53,314 nucleotides of DNA. It comes from Bradyrhizobium sp. Its GTDB lineage: Bacteria > Pseudomonadota > Alphaproteobacteria > Rhizobiales > Xanthobacteraceae. The notes below the pieces were generated by a model. The model was not told where the DNA came from, searched no databases, and was given only the letters and a program-made list of their open reading frames with translations. The DNA lies in the NCBI RefSeq assembly GCF_030646015.1, contig NZ_JAUSLT010000038.1:1-53314 (forward strand), written 5' to 3'. This document shows, piece after piece, positions 24,740 to 32,539 of the stretch. Position numbers and translations under genes: made by a program. Within the stretch, counting starts at the first letter, position 1; each line of letters opens with the position of its first letter.

Positions 24740-25414
24740 ATGACCGAGAAGGACGTTAGCGTCGCTTATGCGGACGGGACTGGATCCGCCATGACTTTCA
24801 ACGAAGTGTTGCGAAGCGAGGCCGAGATCGACAGCATCATCGGGCGGCCGAATTCACGGGTATTGGCTAAAGTTACGAATAGGCTTGACGATCTCTGCCG
24901 CGAATTTATCGGGGCATCGCCGTTTTTGGTTGTTTCATCCTCGGATTCTCAAGGTCGGATGGATTGCTCGCCGAAAGGTGACCCGGCTGGATTCGTTCAT
25001 ATCCTCGACGATTGGACCCTCGCTATTCCTGAACGGCCGGGCAACCGCAGAGCTGATACGTTTCGAAACGTTCTGCAAAATCCTAAGGTTGGACTTATTT
25101 TCCTTGTCCCAGGTAAAGGGGAAACGCTGAGAATTAATGGAACTGCGCGAATAGTTCGCGACTCTTGGCTACGGGAAAAGTTGGCGCATAAGGGAATAGT
25201 GCCAGAGCTGACGCTAGTTGTAACAGTTGAGGAAGTGTTCGCGCATTGCACGAAATGCATGGTGCGTTCGGCGCTTTGGAAGCCTGAATCATGGAAACCC
25301 GAAGGCCTACAGTTCACCATTGGATCAGCAATGGTGGCTCATGGGAAACTCGAAATGTCGGTTCAGGAAATGCAAGCTATCGCGGATGAACGGGTACGGA
25401 CTAGTCTGTATTAG
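24740..25414 (+). CDS. Pyridoxamine 5'-phosphate oxidase-family FMN-binding protein, 224 aa
   Basis: The ATG at 24740 follows AAGGGAGGAG (24724-24733). The protein has the split-barrel PPOX fold: ASPFLVVSSSDSQGRMDCSPKGDPAG near residues 58-82, LAIPERPGNRRADTFRNVLQNPKVGLIFLVPG and TLRINGTARIVRDS. These match the MSMEG_1061-type FMN-dependent PPOX flavoproteins, whose substrates are mostly unknown. HCTKCMVRSALW holds two Cys near 170. Codon use is visibly more AT-rich than in the flanking operons, consistent with acquisition by transfer. It is flanked by copies of the 75-bp element together with the cyclase gene. Confidence 0.85.
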   Translation: MTEKDVSVAYADGTGSAMTFNEVLRSEAEIDSIIGRPNSRVLAKVTNRLDDLCREFIGASPFLVVSSSDSQGRMDCSPKGDPAGFVHILDDWTLAIPERPGNRRADTFRNVLQNPKVGLIFLVPGKGETLRINGTARIVRDSWLREKLAHKGIVPELTLVVTVEEVFAHCTKCMVRSALWKPESWKPEGLQFTIGSAMVAHGKLEMSVQEMQAIADERVRTSLY

Positions 25415-25500
25415 GACGTGAACTCACGAACGCGGGTGTCAGCGTGATGTCACCTCATGGCACAAACTGGCACTAAGCGTCAGTTATTGCGGCGCAGCGA

Positions 25501-25575
25501 TATGTCCGGAGTCGGGGGTAGACCGGAAGTGACCAGCACACGGCCAAAGTGAAGCTCATGACCCGAAGCGGACAT
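25501..25575 (+). repeat. 75-bp intergenic element, copy 2
   Basis: Begins TATGTCCGG, contains GGGGTA and CCGGAAGTG, and ends ATGACCCGAAGCGGACAT. It has the same length and orientation as copy 1 at 23041-23115, with the cyclase and PPOX genes between them. Confidence 0.65.
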
Positions 25576-25679
25576 GAGGCGTCGACCCTTTGCTCCGGGA
25601 CTTCCTGCCAAGCCGGATGTCAGGTACACTAAATTTTTGTTACATCTGGGTTTTTTACTGCATCTGGGGTATCGGGTCG

Positions 25680-27011
25680 ATGACGCCTATTCAGCTGCCG
25701 GAGACCCGCTATGCGCGCAGCGGAAACGTCAGTATCGCATATCAGGTGATGGGCGATGGTCCGATCGACCTGATCATGGTTCCGGGCCTGCTGTCGCATA
25801 TTGAGTTTTTCCATGAACTGGCCGGTTACACGGACTTTCTACACCGGCTTTCCGCTTTCGCGCGCGTAATCAGCTTCGACAAGCGAGGCCAAGGCTTGTC
25901 TGACCGAGTTGCTGGCTGCCCCACGCTGGATGAACGGATGGATGATCTGGATGCAGTGATGATGGCGCTCGGTATCTCACGTGCGGCCCTGCTTGGTTAT
26001 TCCGAGGGGGCAGCGATGAGCGCGCTGTTTTCGGCGACCTATCCCGAGCGGGTTTCCCATCTCATCCTCTATGGTGGATTTGCCCGTTTCACCAACTGCG
26101 ATGACTACACCCATATGTTTCCACTGGAGCAGATGATACGCTCCGTAAAGTATTGGGGCAGCGGCGCGTCGGCTAAGGCTTTCGCTCCAAGCCTCGTCGG
26201 CGATCCTGAAGCGATCAAGATCTGGGCCAAGGGCGAAAGGCTCATCGTAAGTCCCAGCGCCTATCAGGCGATGCTTGAGACGAATGCGTTGATCGACGTT
26301 CGCGCAATTCTTCCACAACTTCGATTGCCCGCTCTCGTTTTGCACAACGAGGCTGACGTAGCCGTGCCTGTTGCCAACGGGCGTTACTTGGCGGCCCACA
26401 TTCCTGGCGCGCGCTACGTCGAGTACCCTGCCGGCGATCACCGGCCATGGGCTCAGAAGAATATCGAAGCCATTATCGGCGACATCGAGGAGTTCGTCAC
26501 CGGCCGCCGCGAGATCGTCGTGGACGAAATCGAGCGCGTGCTCGCCACCGTTCTCTTTACCGATATCGTTGACTCGACAAAGCAAGCGGTGAGTCTTGGT
26601 GACAACAACTGGCATCGGTTGCTCGATGAGCACGACAAGCTCGCGCGCCGCACGGTCGAACAGCATCGCGGCCGTTTGATCAAGATGACAGGAGATGGAA
26701 TCTTGGCAACTTTTGACGGACCTGGGCGCGCCATCAAGTGCGCCGTGGCGTTGTCGGGAGGCACCGCGCGACTTGGAATCAGGCTTCGCGCCGGACTGCA
26801 CACCGGCGAAGTCGAACTGCGGGGCGAGGATATCGCCGGTATCGCAGTCAATACTGCTGCACGGATTATGTCTGAGGCACGCCCTGGCGAAACCCTGGTG
26901 TCTCGCGTCGTGACCGATCTCGTAGCCGGCGCCGGTGTGAGCTTCAGCCCCCGCGAACCGTGCGAACTCAAGGGGCTGCCGGGGCGCTGGGACCTCTTTG
27001 CCGCTTCGTGA
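25680..27011 (+). CDS. Alpha/beta hydrolase fused to a class III adenylate/guanylate cyclase domain, 443 aa
   Basis: Two-domain cytoplasmic protein. Residues about 1-275 form an alpha/beta hydrolase with nucleophile Ser108 (LLGYSEGAAMS), Asp226 (LHNEADVAVPV) and His254 (AGDHRPW). Residues about 285-443 form a cyclase domain with metal Asp295 (VLFTDIVDST), KMTGDGILATFDGPGRAI, LHTGEVELRGEDIAGIAVNTAARI and a closing LKGLPGRWDLF. Fusions of this kind are frequent in Bradyrhizobium; the idea that the hydrolase part senses or processes a ligand controlling cyclase output is inference. The start follows from the hydrolase N-terminus; an upstream in-frame ATG (25590) would add an unlike 30 residues. 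Confidence 0.9.
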   Translation: MTPIQLPETRYARSGNVSIAYQVMGDGPIDLIMVPGLLSHIEFFHELAGYTDFLHRLSAFARVISFDKRGQGLSDRVAGCPTLDERMDDLDAVMMALGISRAALLGYSEGAAMSALFSATYPERVSHLILYGGFARFTNCDDYTHMFPLEQMIRSVKYWGSGASAKAFAPSLVGDPEAIKIWAKGERLIVSPSAYQAMLETNALIDVRAILPQLRLPALVLHNEADVAVPVANGRYLAAHIPGARYVEYPAGDHRPWAQKNIEAIIGDIEEFVTGRREIVVDEIERVLATVLFTDIVDSTKQAVSLGDNNWHRLLDEHDKLARRTVEQHRGRLIKMTGDGILATFDGPGRAIKCAVALSGGTARLGIRLRAGLHTGEVELRGEDIAGIAVNTAARIMSEARPGETLVSRVVTDLVAGAGVSFSPREPCELKGLPGRWDLFAAS

Positions 27012-27029
27012 ATCGCAGTCTCATCGCGG

Positions 27030-27115
27030 AATGTCTGCTAATCGCACTTTTCGGACTAGCCAATGAGGCCAAGCGGGGTCTGCTACCTGCGGGTAGACCG
27101 GACATCCCTATTGCA
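27030..27115. repeat. Diverged relative of the 75-bp intergenic element
   Basis: Starts AATGTCTGCTAATCGCACTTTTCGGACTAG (fragments shared with the copy at 28964) and ends GGGTAGACCGGACAT (shared with 25501-25575). It is less regular than the two full copies. Confidence 0.5.
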
Positions 27116-27182
27116 GTGCTACACTTCGGAGAATGACCCGGAGGAGACGTCTCGACCATCGACGGCGCCGTCGGGCCATTGC

Positions 27183-27760
27183 TCACTGTTTCAAGTGATG
27201 TCGAACGAGTGTAATTGCGGCCTCAGACGCTGCAGCCGAATACCCACGATCACCATGGACGAGAATCAGAGAGACCGCGCCTTCTGACAGGAGCCAGACG
27301 GCGCGGGCAAGTTCGTTCGGGCGGTCGGCCCCTGATCGAGCCAATAGCTCCGCGAAGCATTTCTCCAACTGGGCCTTGTGTCGGCGAGCGATCAGTCTTG
27401 CCGGATGACCCGGCAGGTCCGCGAGTTCGATGACGAGACGCGTAAATCCGGACCCGGCCCATCTCGGCCTGTCTGCCCAAACGGCAAGATCCTGGAACAT
27501 CGCCTCGACGATGGTCTCAGCTGATCCGGAGAGATTGTCTCCGAAGGTGCGGAAAGCCTGCAACGCCAAATGATGCTGAGATTCGAGCACATCGGCGAGT
27601 AGCTGATCCTTACTGTTAAAGTGGTGATAGAGCGTGCGCTTGGTGAGCTTCGCCGCTTCAGCGATGTCGTCCATGGTGACGCGGTGTACCCTTGGCGACG
27701 AAAGAGCTTGTAAGCCGCTTCTAGGACACGTCCTCGCGTCTGCTCCGCTGACCTTGGCAC
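27183..27760 (-). pseudogene. TetR-family regulator gene with a one-base frameshift
   Basis: The first 25 codons from the ATG at 27760 (MPRSAEQTRGRVLEAAYKLF, RRQGYT) are a standard TetR N-terminus. The helix-turn-helix then continues in another frame as MDDIAEAAKLTKRTLYHHFN, SKDQLLADVLE, with an alpha-helical ligand domain to the stop at 27183. The junction reads GGG TAC ACC GCG TC ACC ATG; one more G would restore frame, and the total of 578 bases is one short of a whole number of codons. The gene is divergent from the enolase gene, its probable original target. It is either inactivated or a sequencing artefact. Confidence 0.8.
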
Positions 27761-27859
27761 AGCACCGCCTTCACAAAAGTATACTCAATAGTGAATTTAC
27801 ACGACAGCGGCCTGGGATGAAAGGTGCTCATCCCAGACATCAAACCACGGGTGCCCGGC

Positions 27860-28954
27860 ATGTCGCACGCCCCTTTGACCATACGAAGCATCACCGCTCG
27901 CGCCATTGTCCTCAAGCTCAAACGGCCCGTCGTGGCCCGCATCGCCACACTGTCCGAGTGGCCGGTCATCCTGATCGATCTGCAGACCGAGCAAGGGATC
28001 ACGGGCCGTAGCTACCTCGAGCCCTATATCGTGACGTCTATGCGTTACCTTGTGCCCGCCTTACAGGACTTCGGCGATATGCTCAAAGGACGCCGGCTCG
28101 CTCCGGTCGAGCTGTTTGACGCAGCGCGCAAGTCACTGCATTTCGTCGGCTACGAGGGCTTGTCGATGATCGCCGCATCTGGCCTCGACATGGCAGCGTG
28201 GGATGCGCTGGCCAAGGCAGCGAGCCAGCCACTGTGCGTGCTACTCGGCGGCACGGTTGGTCCCGTGAAATCCTACAACAGCAATGGTCTGTGGTTGAAA
28301 TCACCCGAGGCCGTTGCCACCGAAGCAATTGAACTGCGCGATGAGGGCGGATTCACAGGCCTGAAGCTTAGACTCGGGCGCGAATGTATTGCCGATGATC
28401 TTGCGACGTTGGATGCTGTACGGAAAGCCGTTGGCGATGGCATTCAGCTGATGGTCGATTTCAATCAGGGGCTAACCCTGGCCGAGGCGCTTCAGCGCTG
28501 CCACATGATCGACGATCACGGGCTGGCCTGGATCGAGGAGCCGATCGTCTACGACAATCTCGACGGCTATGCCCGGCTCGCGGCCGAACTGAAGACGCCG
28601 CTGCAGATTGGAGAGAACTTCTACGGCCCGCGCGAGATGCACAAGGCCCTTCAGCGCGGGGCGTGCGACCTTGTGATGCCTGATTTCATGCGCATTGGTG
28701 GCGTCACCGGGTGGATGCGGGCTGCGGCCATTGCGGGTTCGGCGGGCATCCCCATGTCCACGCATCTCTATCCAGAGGTGGCCGCTCACGTCATGCGGGT
28801 CACCGAGACGGCGCACTGGCTCGAATGGCAGGATTGGGCCGATCCAATCTTGCAGCATCCGTACGCGATCAGAGACGGGCACCTGCATATTCCGAACGTG
28901 CCAGGCGTTGGCATTGAATGGAACGAGGATGCGGTTGAGGCGCATCAGATTTAG
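27860..28954 (+). CDS. Mandelate racemase / muconate lactonizing enzyme family protein, 364 aa
   Basis: Enolase-superfamily enzyme with an N-terminal capping domain (to about residue 130) and a TIM-barrel. Positions line up with mandelate racemase at a constant offset of five: Lys169, Asp200 (LMVDFNQ), Glu226 (WIEEP), Glu252 (QIGENF), Asp275 (VMPDFMRIGG), His302 (MSTHLYPE) and Glu322. The second catalytic Lys of the KxK motif is Arg171 (LKLRLG). The metal ligands are intact, so a functional enzyme is likely, but racemisation by the classical two-base route is doubtful and dehydration of an acid sugar is an alternative. Start at 27860; a shorter upstream extension (27824) is possible. Confidence 0.88.
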   Translation: MSHAPLTIRSITARAIVLKLKRPVVARIATLSEWPVILIDLQTEQGITGRSYLEPYIVTSMRYLVPALQDFGDMLKGRRLAPVELFDAARKSLHFVGYEGLSMIAASGLDMAAWDALAKAASQPLCVLLGGTVGPVKSYNSNGLWLKSPEAVATEAIELRDEGGFTGLKLRLGRECIADDLATLDAVRKAVGDGIQLMVDFNQGLTLAEALQRCHMIDDHGLAWIEEPIVYDNLDGYARLAAELKTPLQIGENFYGPREMHKALQRGACDLVMPDFMRIGGVTGWMRAAAIAGSAGIPMSTHLYPEVAAHVMRVTETAHWLEWQDWADPILQHPYAIRDGHLHIPNVPGVGIEWNEDAVEAHQI

Positions 28955-28963
28955 GCAAAAGGC

Positions 28964-29010
28964 CAATGTCGGTTCATGACACTTTTCGGACATGGCGTGA
29001 TGTCCGTCTT
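28964..29010. repeat. Fragment of the 75-bp element family
   Basis: AATGTCGGTTCATGACACTT, then TTCGGACATGG and TGATGTCCG. The inner CGGACAT..ATGTCCG part is self-complementary. Confidence 0.5.
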
Positions 29011-29098
29011 GAGTTCGCTAAGCACTCAATAGCGGACGTGTCGTGGTACTTCGCGCGCTACTATGGACCGATGACGGTCAACCGGCCTCCATGCTTCA

Positions 29099-29218
29099 GT
29101 GACGACGCGCGGCAAGCTCGATGATCTAAATTCAATGCTGGCAGCGCTCGAAAAAGTTCATGAAGAGGCGAAGGCAATAAGGCAGGAAATTTCTGGCAAG
29201 GCCGAGATCATCCCGTGA
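29099..29218 (+). CDS. Possible 39-residue coiled-coil peptide
   Basis: GTG-initiated frame reading VTTRGKLDDLNSMLAALEKV, then HEEAKAIRQEISGKAEIIP and a TGA. Hydrophobic residues fall with heptad spacing (L, L, L, L, V, A, I), so a short amphipathic helix is likely. No good ribosome-binding site is seen, and it lies among repeats, so it may be the tail of a lost gene. Low confidence. Confidence 0.25.
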   Translation: MTTRGKLDDLNSMLAALEKVHEEAKAIRQEISGKAEIIP

Positions 29219-29284
29219 CATCGCCACGTCACGAAACCTGAGACGCCACGATGGGCAGGTGTCCAGGGGCACCGCGCCCATTCA

Positions 29285-29312
29285 CGGGACATAGATCGGG
29301 GGATATGTCCCG
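29285..29312. repeat. Inverted repeat CGGGACATA-N10-TATGTCCCG
   Basis: Exact 9-bp arms (29285-29293 and 29304-29312) around a ten-base G-rich spacer, followed by 'aaaa'. The GGACAT core links it to the TGTCCG-type elements to its left. Confidence 0.6.
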
Positions 29313-29347
29313 AAAACGCGAATTACCCTAGTGGTATCAATGCCGTA

Positions 29348-29404
29348 TCCCGGATTAGAGCGAACGGGTCTGCGCAAAGCGCCGCTCCGGAGCGTAATCC
29401 GGGA
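29348..29404. repeat. Inverted repeat TCCCGGATTA-N37-TAATCCGGGA
   Basis: Exact 10-bp arms at 29348-29357 and 29395-29404. A further CCCGGATT and CATCCGGGCTACGG follow to 29486, so this is a composite of the family also found at 479-510. Confidence 0.7.
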
Positions 29405-29500
29405 AACCGTATGTGCTGATGCACTGTCCCGGATTGCGCCATCGGCCGCGCATTCGCGCGAGCCGCTGGCTCCATCCGGGCTACGGGAGTGTCGAGCTTC

Positions 29501-30175
29501 TCACGATTTCCGATGTGTCGCATTCACGGCCATCGCCGCCGCCGCGGTGCGGTTCTCGACGCCGAGTTTCGAATAGATCTGCTCGAGATGCTTGTCGACC
29601 GTACGCGGGCTCAGGCCCAGGATCTGCGCGATGTCGCGGTTGGTCTTGCCCTTGCTGAGCCAGGACAGCACTTCGCCCTCGCGGCTGGTGAGCCCGAGAT
29701 CCCTGCTGAATTCCTGCGGCAGGCCGGCGCCGGAATCCTTGGCGAGGCGCAGCAGGAATTCGTTCGGGCCGAGCTTGCCCATATATTGCAGCCGCAGCGC
29801 CTCGTTGTTCGGGAAGGAGGCCAGCGCAGGGGTTTTGGCACCGGCCTTGCCTTTTTGCGCCTGGTCGAGCCATTGCAGCATCGGCTGCGGCAGAATCAGT
29901 TCGTCGCCGTCGCCGGCCGGCAAATTGTCCGACAGCAATTTCTGCGCCTGTGGCGTCGCCCACATGATCCTGTCCTGGCCGCTCACCGCCATCAGGAAGC
30001 GACCGGAGACGTCGAGCGCGGTCTGTGCGCTCTGCGTCATCCTCGCGTTAGCGAGATGAACGCGAATGCGCGCCAGCATCTCCTCGATCACGATCGGCTT
30101 CGAGGGCACGCGGGAAATGGTCGAGGCGATGACGCGATCGACCGCGGGGACCGACGAATGCCCGATCGACGGCAT
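29501..30175 (-). CDS. LuxR-type response regulator lacking most of its receiver domain, 224 aa
   Basis: The C-terminal LuxR helix-turn-helix is complete (about residues 160-215: [40 protein letters not shown]). A PAS-like middle region is present ([22 protein letters not shown]). Only the last helix of a receiver domain remains ([21 protein letters not shown] near 25-45); the phospho-acceptor Asp and preceding fold are absent. The first 24 residues do not look like a receiver. The gene therefore appears truncated at its 5' end, next to a palindromic repeat at 30218-30323. It could still be expressed as a non-phosphorylated DNA-binding protein, or be decaying. Confidence 0.7.
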   Translation of the reverse strand: MPSIGHSSVPAVDRVIASTISRVPSKPIVIEEMLARIRVHLANARMTQSAQTALDVSGRFLMAVSGQDRIMWATPQAQKLLSDNLPAGDGDELILPQPMLQWLDQAQKGKAGAKTPALASFPNNEALRLQYMGKLGPNEFLLRLAKDSGAGLPQEFSRDLGLTSREGEVLSWLSKGKTNRDIAQILGLSPRTVDKHLEQIYSKLGVENRTAAAAMAVNATHRKS

Positions 30176-30217
30176 TCTGAACGAATCACCCGCAGGTAAT
30201 TACTAGCCATCAAAATT

Positions 30218-30323
30218 GTCGTCGCCCGGCTCCGACCGGGCGATCCAGTACGCCGAGGCTTATCGGTTAGGCCGCTGGCGTCTCTGGAATACTGGGTCAC
30301 CCGCGTTCGCGGGTGACGACGAC
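30218..30323. repeat. Composite inverted repeat between the regulator and aldo/keto reductase
   Basis: Left part GTCGTCGCCCGG...CCGGGCGATCCAGTA pairs with right part TACTGGGTCACCCGCG...CGGGTGACGACGAC: GTCGTC pairs with GACGAC, CCAGTA with TACTGG. The right half holds a CCCGCG-TT-CGCGGG palindrome of the family seen at 44101 and 49751. Confidence 0.65.
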
Positions 30324-30402
30324 CTGGGTGGTTCGAAGAGGACTTTAACGGCACGTTCGTCTAAGGTCGCACCCTGCAGCTTCTCCGGCGAACGAGGCGA
30401 TC

Positions 30403-31242
30403 TTGCGAAAACAAAAATTCGGCAATGGCGGTCCCGATGTATCCGTGATCGGGCAGGGCACCTGGTATATCGACCGCGGCGATCGCAAGAGCGCGGTAGC
30501 CGCGTTGCGCCGCGGTCTCGATCTCGGGATGAACCACATCGACACCGCCGAAATGTATGGCGATGCCGAGCCCGTCGTCGCCGAAGCGATCGCGGGCAGG
30601 CGCGACGAAGTTTTCCTGGTCTCGAAGGTGCTGCCGAGCAACGCGTCGCGGCGCGGCACCATTACCGCCTGCGAACGGTCGCTGGCGCGGCTGAAGACCG
30701 ACCGGCTCGACTGCTATTTGCTGCATTGGCGCGGATCCTATCCGCTTCAGGAAACCGTCGCGGCGTTCGATGAACTGGTGGCCGCCGGAAAGATCCGCAG
30801 CTGGGGCGTCAGCAATTTCGACACCGACGATCTCAATGAACTGCTCGCGGTTGCCGGCAAAGGCAAGATCGCCTGCAATCAGGTGCTCTATCATCTGCAG
30901 GAGCGCGCCATCGAGCACGCGGTGATTCCGTGGTGTGAGCAACATGGCGTCGCGGTGGTGGCCTATTCACCGTTCGGTCACAATGAGTTTCCGTCCACAC
31001 GCAGCAAGGCCGGCGAAGCGCTGCAGGCGATCGCCGACGCGCATGGCGCCTCGCCGCGCCAGGTCGCGCTGGCGTTTCTGTCGCGCCGGCCATCGGTGTT
31101 AGCGATTCCAAAAGCCGGAACTCCGGAACATGCCGCCGACAACGCGGCTGCCGGCCAACTCGTGCTCAGCGAAGGCGACATCGCCGCACTCGACAAGGCG
31201 TTTCCCCGCGGCCCAAAACCGCGCGGTCTGCCGATGCTGTAG
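30403..31242 (+). CDS. Aldo/keto reductase, 279 aa
   Basis: NADPH-dependent oxidoreductase with a (beta/alpha)8 barrel. The catalytic tetrad is visible: Asp47 and Tyr52 (HIDTAEMYGDAE), Lys75 (VFLVSKVLP) and His108 (DCYLLHWRG). KIRSWGVSNFDTDDLNELL and the C-terminal nucleotide-binding block VLAIPKAGTPEHAADN also fit. The start is a TTG at 30403 with GAGG upstream; no ATG gives the expected N-terminus (KFGNGGPDVSVIGQGTW). The substrate cannot be read from sequence. Confidence 0.9.
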   Translation: MRKQKFGNGGPDVSVIGQGTWYIDRGDRKSAVAALRRGLDLGMNHIDTAEMYGDAEPVVAEAIAGRRDEVFLVSKVLPSNASRRGTITACERSLARLKTDRLDCYLLHWRGSYPLQETVAAFDELVAAGKIRSWGVSNFDTDDLNELLAVAGKGKIACNQVLYHLQERAIEHAVIPWCEQHGVAVVAYSPFGHNEFPSTRSKAGEALQAIADAHGASPRQVALAFLSRRPSVLAIPKAGTPEHAADNAAAGQLVLSEGDIAALDKAFPRGPKPRGLPML

Positions 31243-31412
31243 CGGAACACAGTTCTTAACAAAGTGTTTCAGCTGTATGCGCGCCGGTACTTCTACGGCA
31301 CGCCGCGCGCAATCGTGCATATCGGCGTCCCGGTTTCGTGCCTTGTCGATTCCCCCTGATTGGCGTTGTTAGAGGCTCGCCCGAATCGAAATTATTGCCT
31401 CCGAGATTGCCC

Positions 31413-32402
31413 GTGACACCGCCCCCCGCCGCAGCCGCCAGGCTGGACAGCGTTCCCCTGCCGTTGCCCGAGAAGAAGCCCGCCGCGCGCAAGGCGCCCG
31501 CGCGCGCCGATCATCCGTTCAAGGGCATCGCGCTGATCTTGCTCTCGACCGTGTTCCTCGGCGCCTCCGACGTGACGGCGAAATACCTGTCGGCGACGCT
31601 GCCGTCGATTGAGATCGCCTGGATCAGGTTTCTCACCTTCGCGCTGATCATGTCGCCGGCGATGTTCCCGGGATCGCCGCTGTTCGCGTTGCGCACCGAG
31701 CGCCTCGGGCTGCATTTGATGCGCGGCGCAGCACTGGTCGGCTCGTCGCTGTTCTTCATCTCCGGCCTGCGCTATCTGCCGATCGCCGAAGCCTCCGCCA
31801 CCGGCTTCGTGGCGCCGCTGTTCGTCACCGCGCTGTCGATCTTTTTTCTGTCCGAGAAGGTCGGCGTGCGGCGCTGGCTGGCGACCGCGGTCGGCTTGAT
31901 GGGCGTGCTGATCATCCTGCGGCCGGGCACGTCGGCGTTTCATGCCGCGGCGTTCTTCCCGCTGATCTCGGCGCTGGCGTGGGCCTGCACCTTGATCATG
32001 ACGCGCATGATGAGCGGACGCGAACACGTCCTCACCACCATGACCTGGTCGTCGATCGCGGGGCTGTGCATTCTCTCGGTGCTGGTGCCGTTCGTCTGGG
32101 TGACCCCGACCTGGCACGATATTGCCTTCGGCGTCTTCATCGGCGTCGCTTCAACCGCCGGCCAGTGGATCGTGGTGCTGGCATTTCGCTACGCCGACGC
32201 CTCGGTGCTGGCGCCGTTTTCCTACACCCAGTTGCTGTGGGTCAGCTTTCTCGGCTTCCTGGTGTTCGGCGAAGTGCCCGACATCTGGACCGTGACCGGC
32301 GCCGTCTTCATCGTCGGCAGCGGCCTCTACACCGCGCACCGCGAGCGCGTCAGGCGCTCGCAATTGCTGGCGGTCGAGGGCGAGTCGTCGCCGAACGCGT
32401 GA
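31413..32402 (+). CDS. EamA/DMT-family transporter, 329 aa
   Basis: Inner-membrane protein with about ten hydrophobic segments in two EamA repeats: IALILLSTVFLGASDVTAKY, SSLFFISGLRYLPIAEAS and FVAPLFVTALSIFFLSEKVG in the first; VLAFRYADASVLAPFSY and TQLLWVSFLGFLVFGEVPD in the second. The Pro/Ala-rich N-terminal stretch of about 35 residues is atypical. The start is uncertain: GTG at 31413 (GAG six bases upstream) is preferred over GTG at 31338, and a later start is possible. The exported or imported compound is unknown. Confidence 0.85.
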   Translation: MTPPPAAAARLDSVPLPLPEKKPAARKAPARADHPFKGIALILLSTVFLGASDVTAKYLSATLPSIEIAWIRFLTFALIMSPAMFPGSPLFALRTERLGLHLMRGAALVGSSLFFISGLRYLPIAEASATGFVAPLFVTALSIFFLSEKVGVRRWLATAVGLMGVLIILRPGTSAFHAAAFFPLISALAWACTLIMTRMMSGREHVLTTMTWSSIAGLCILSVLVPFVWVTPTWHDIAFGVFIGVASTAGQWIVVLAFRYADASVLAPFSYTQLLWVSFLGFLVFGEVPDIWTVTGAVFIVGSGLYTAHRERVRRSQLLAVEGESSPNA

Positions 32403-32539
32403 CCGCGCAATAGCACACAGTTTGGCAGGCCGGCTGGGCCACAAGCGTTGCGCGTGTGCAACAGTGGTGCCGAAAAACATGCGTTTCCCATGCCGGATCG
32501 AGGGATTCCGGCCGATCCGTAAAACTACGGGATATTGCC

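Larger units (their letters stand above)
28955..29500. other. Intergenic region rich in repeats and gene remnants
   Basis: 546 bases. Contents: a fragment of the 75-bp element (28964-29010), a short frame YFARYYGPMTVNRP (about 29050-29090) that may be a remnant of a longer gene, a possible 39-codon ORF (29099-29218), a hairpin with 9-bp arms (29285-29312), and two elements of the CCGGAT family (29348-29404 and about 29427-29486). Confidence 0.5.

Noticed and set aside
29050..29090. Frame YFARYYGPMTVNRP as part of a methyltransferase
   Set aside because: Too short to assign; kept only as a possible remnant in the intergenic note.
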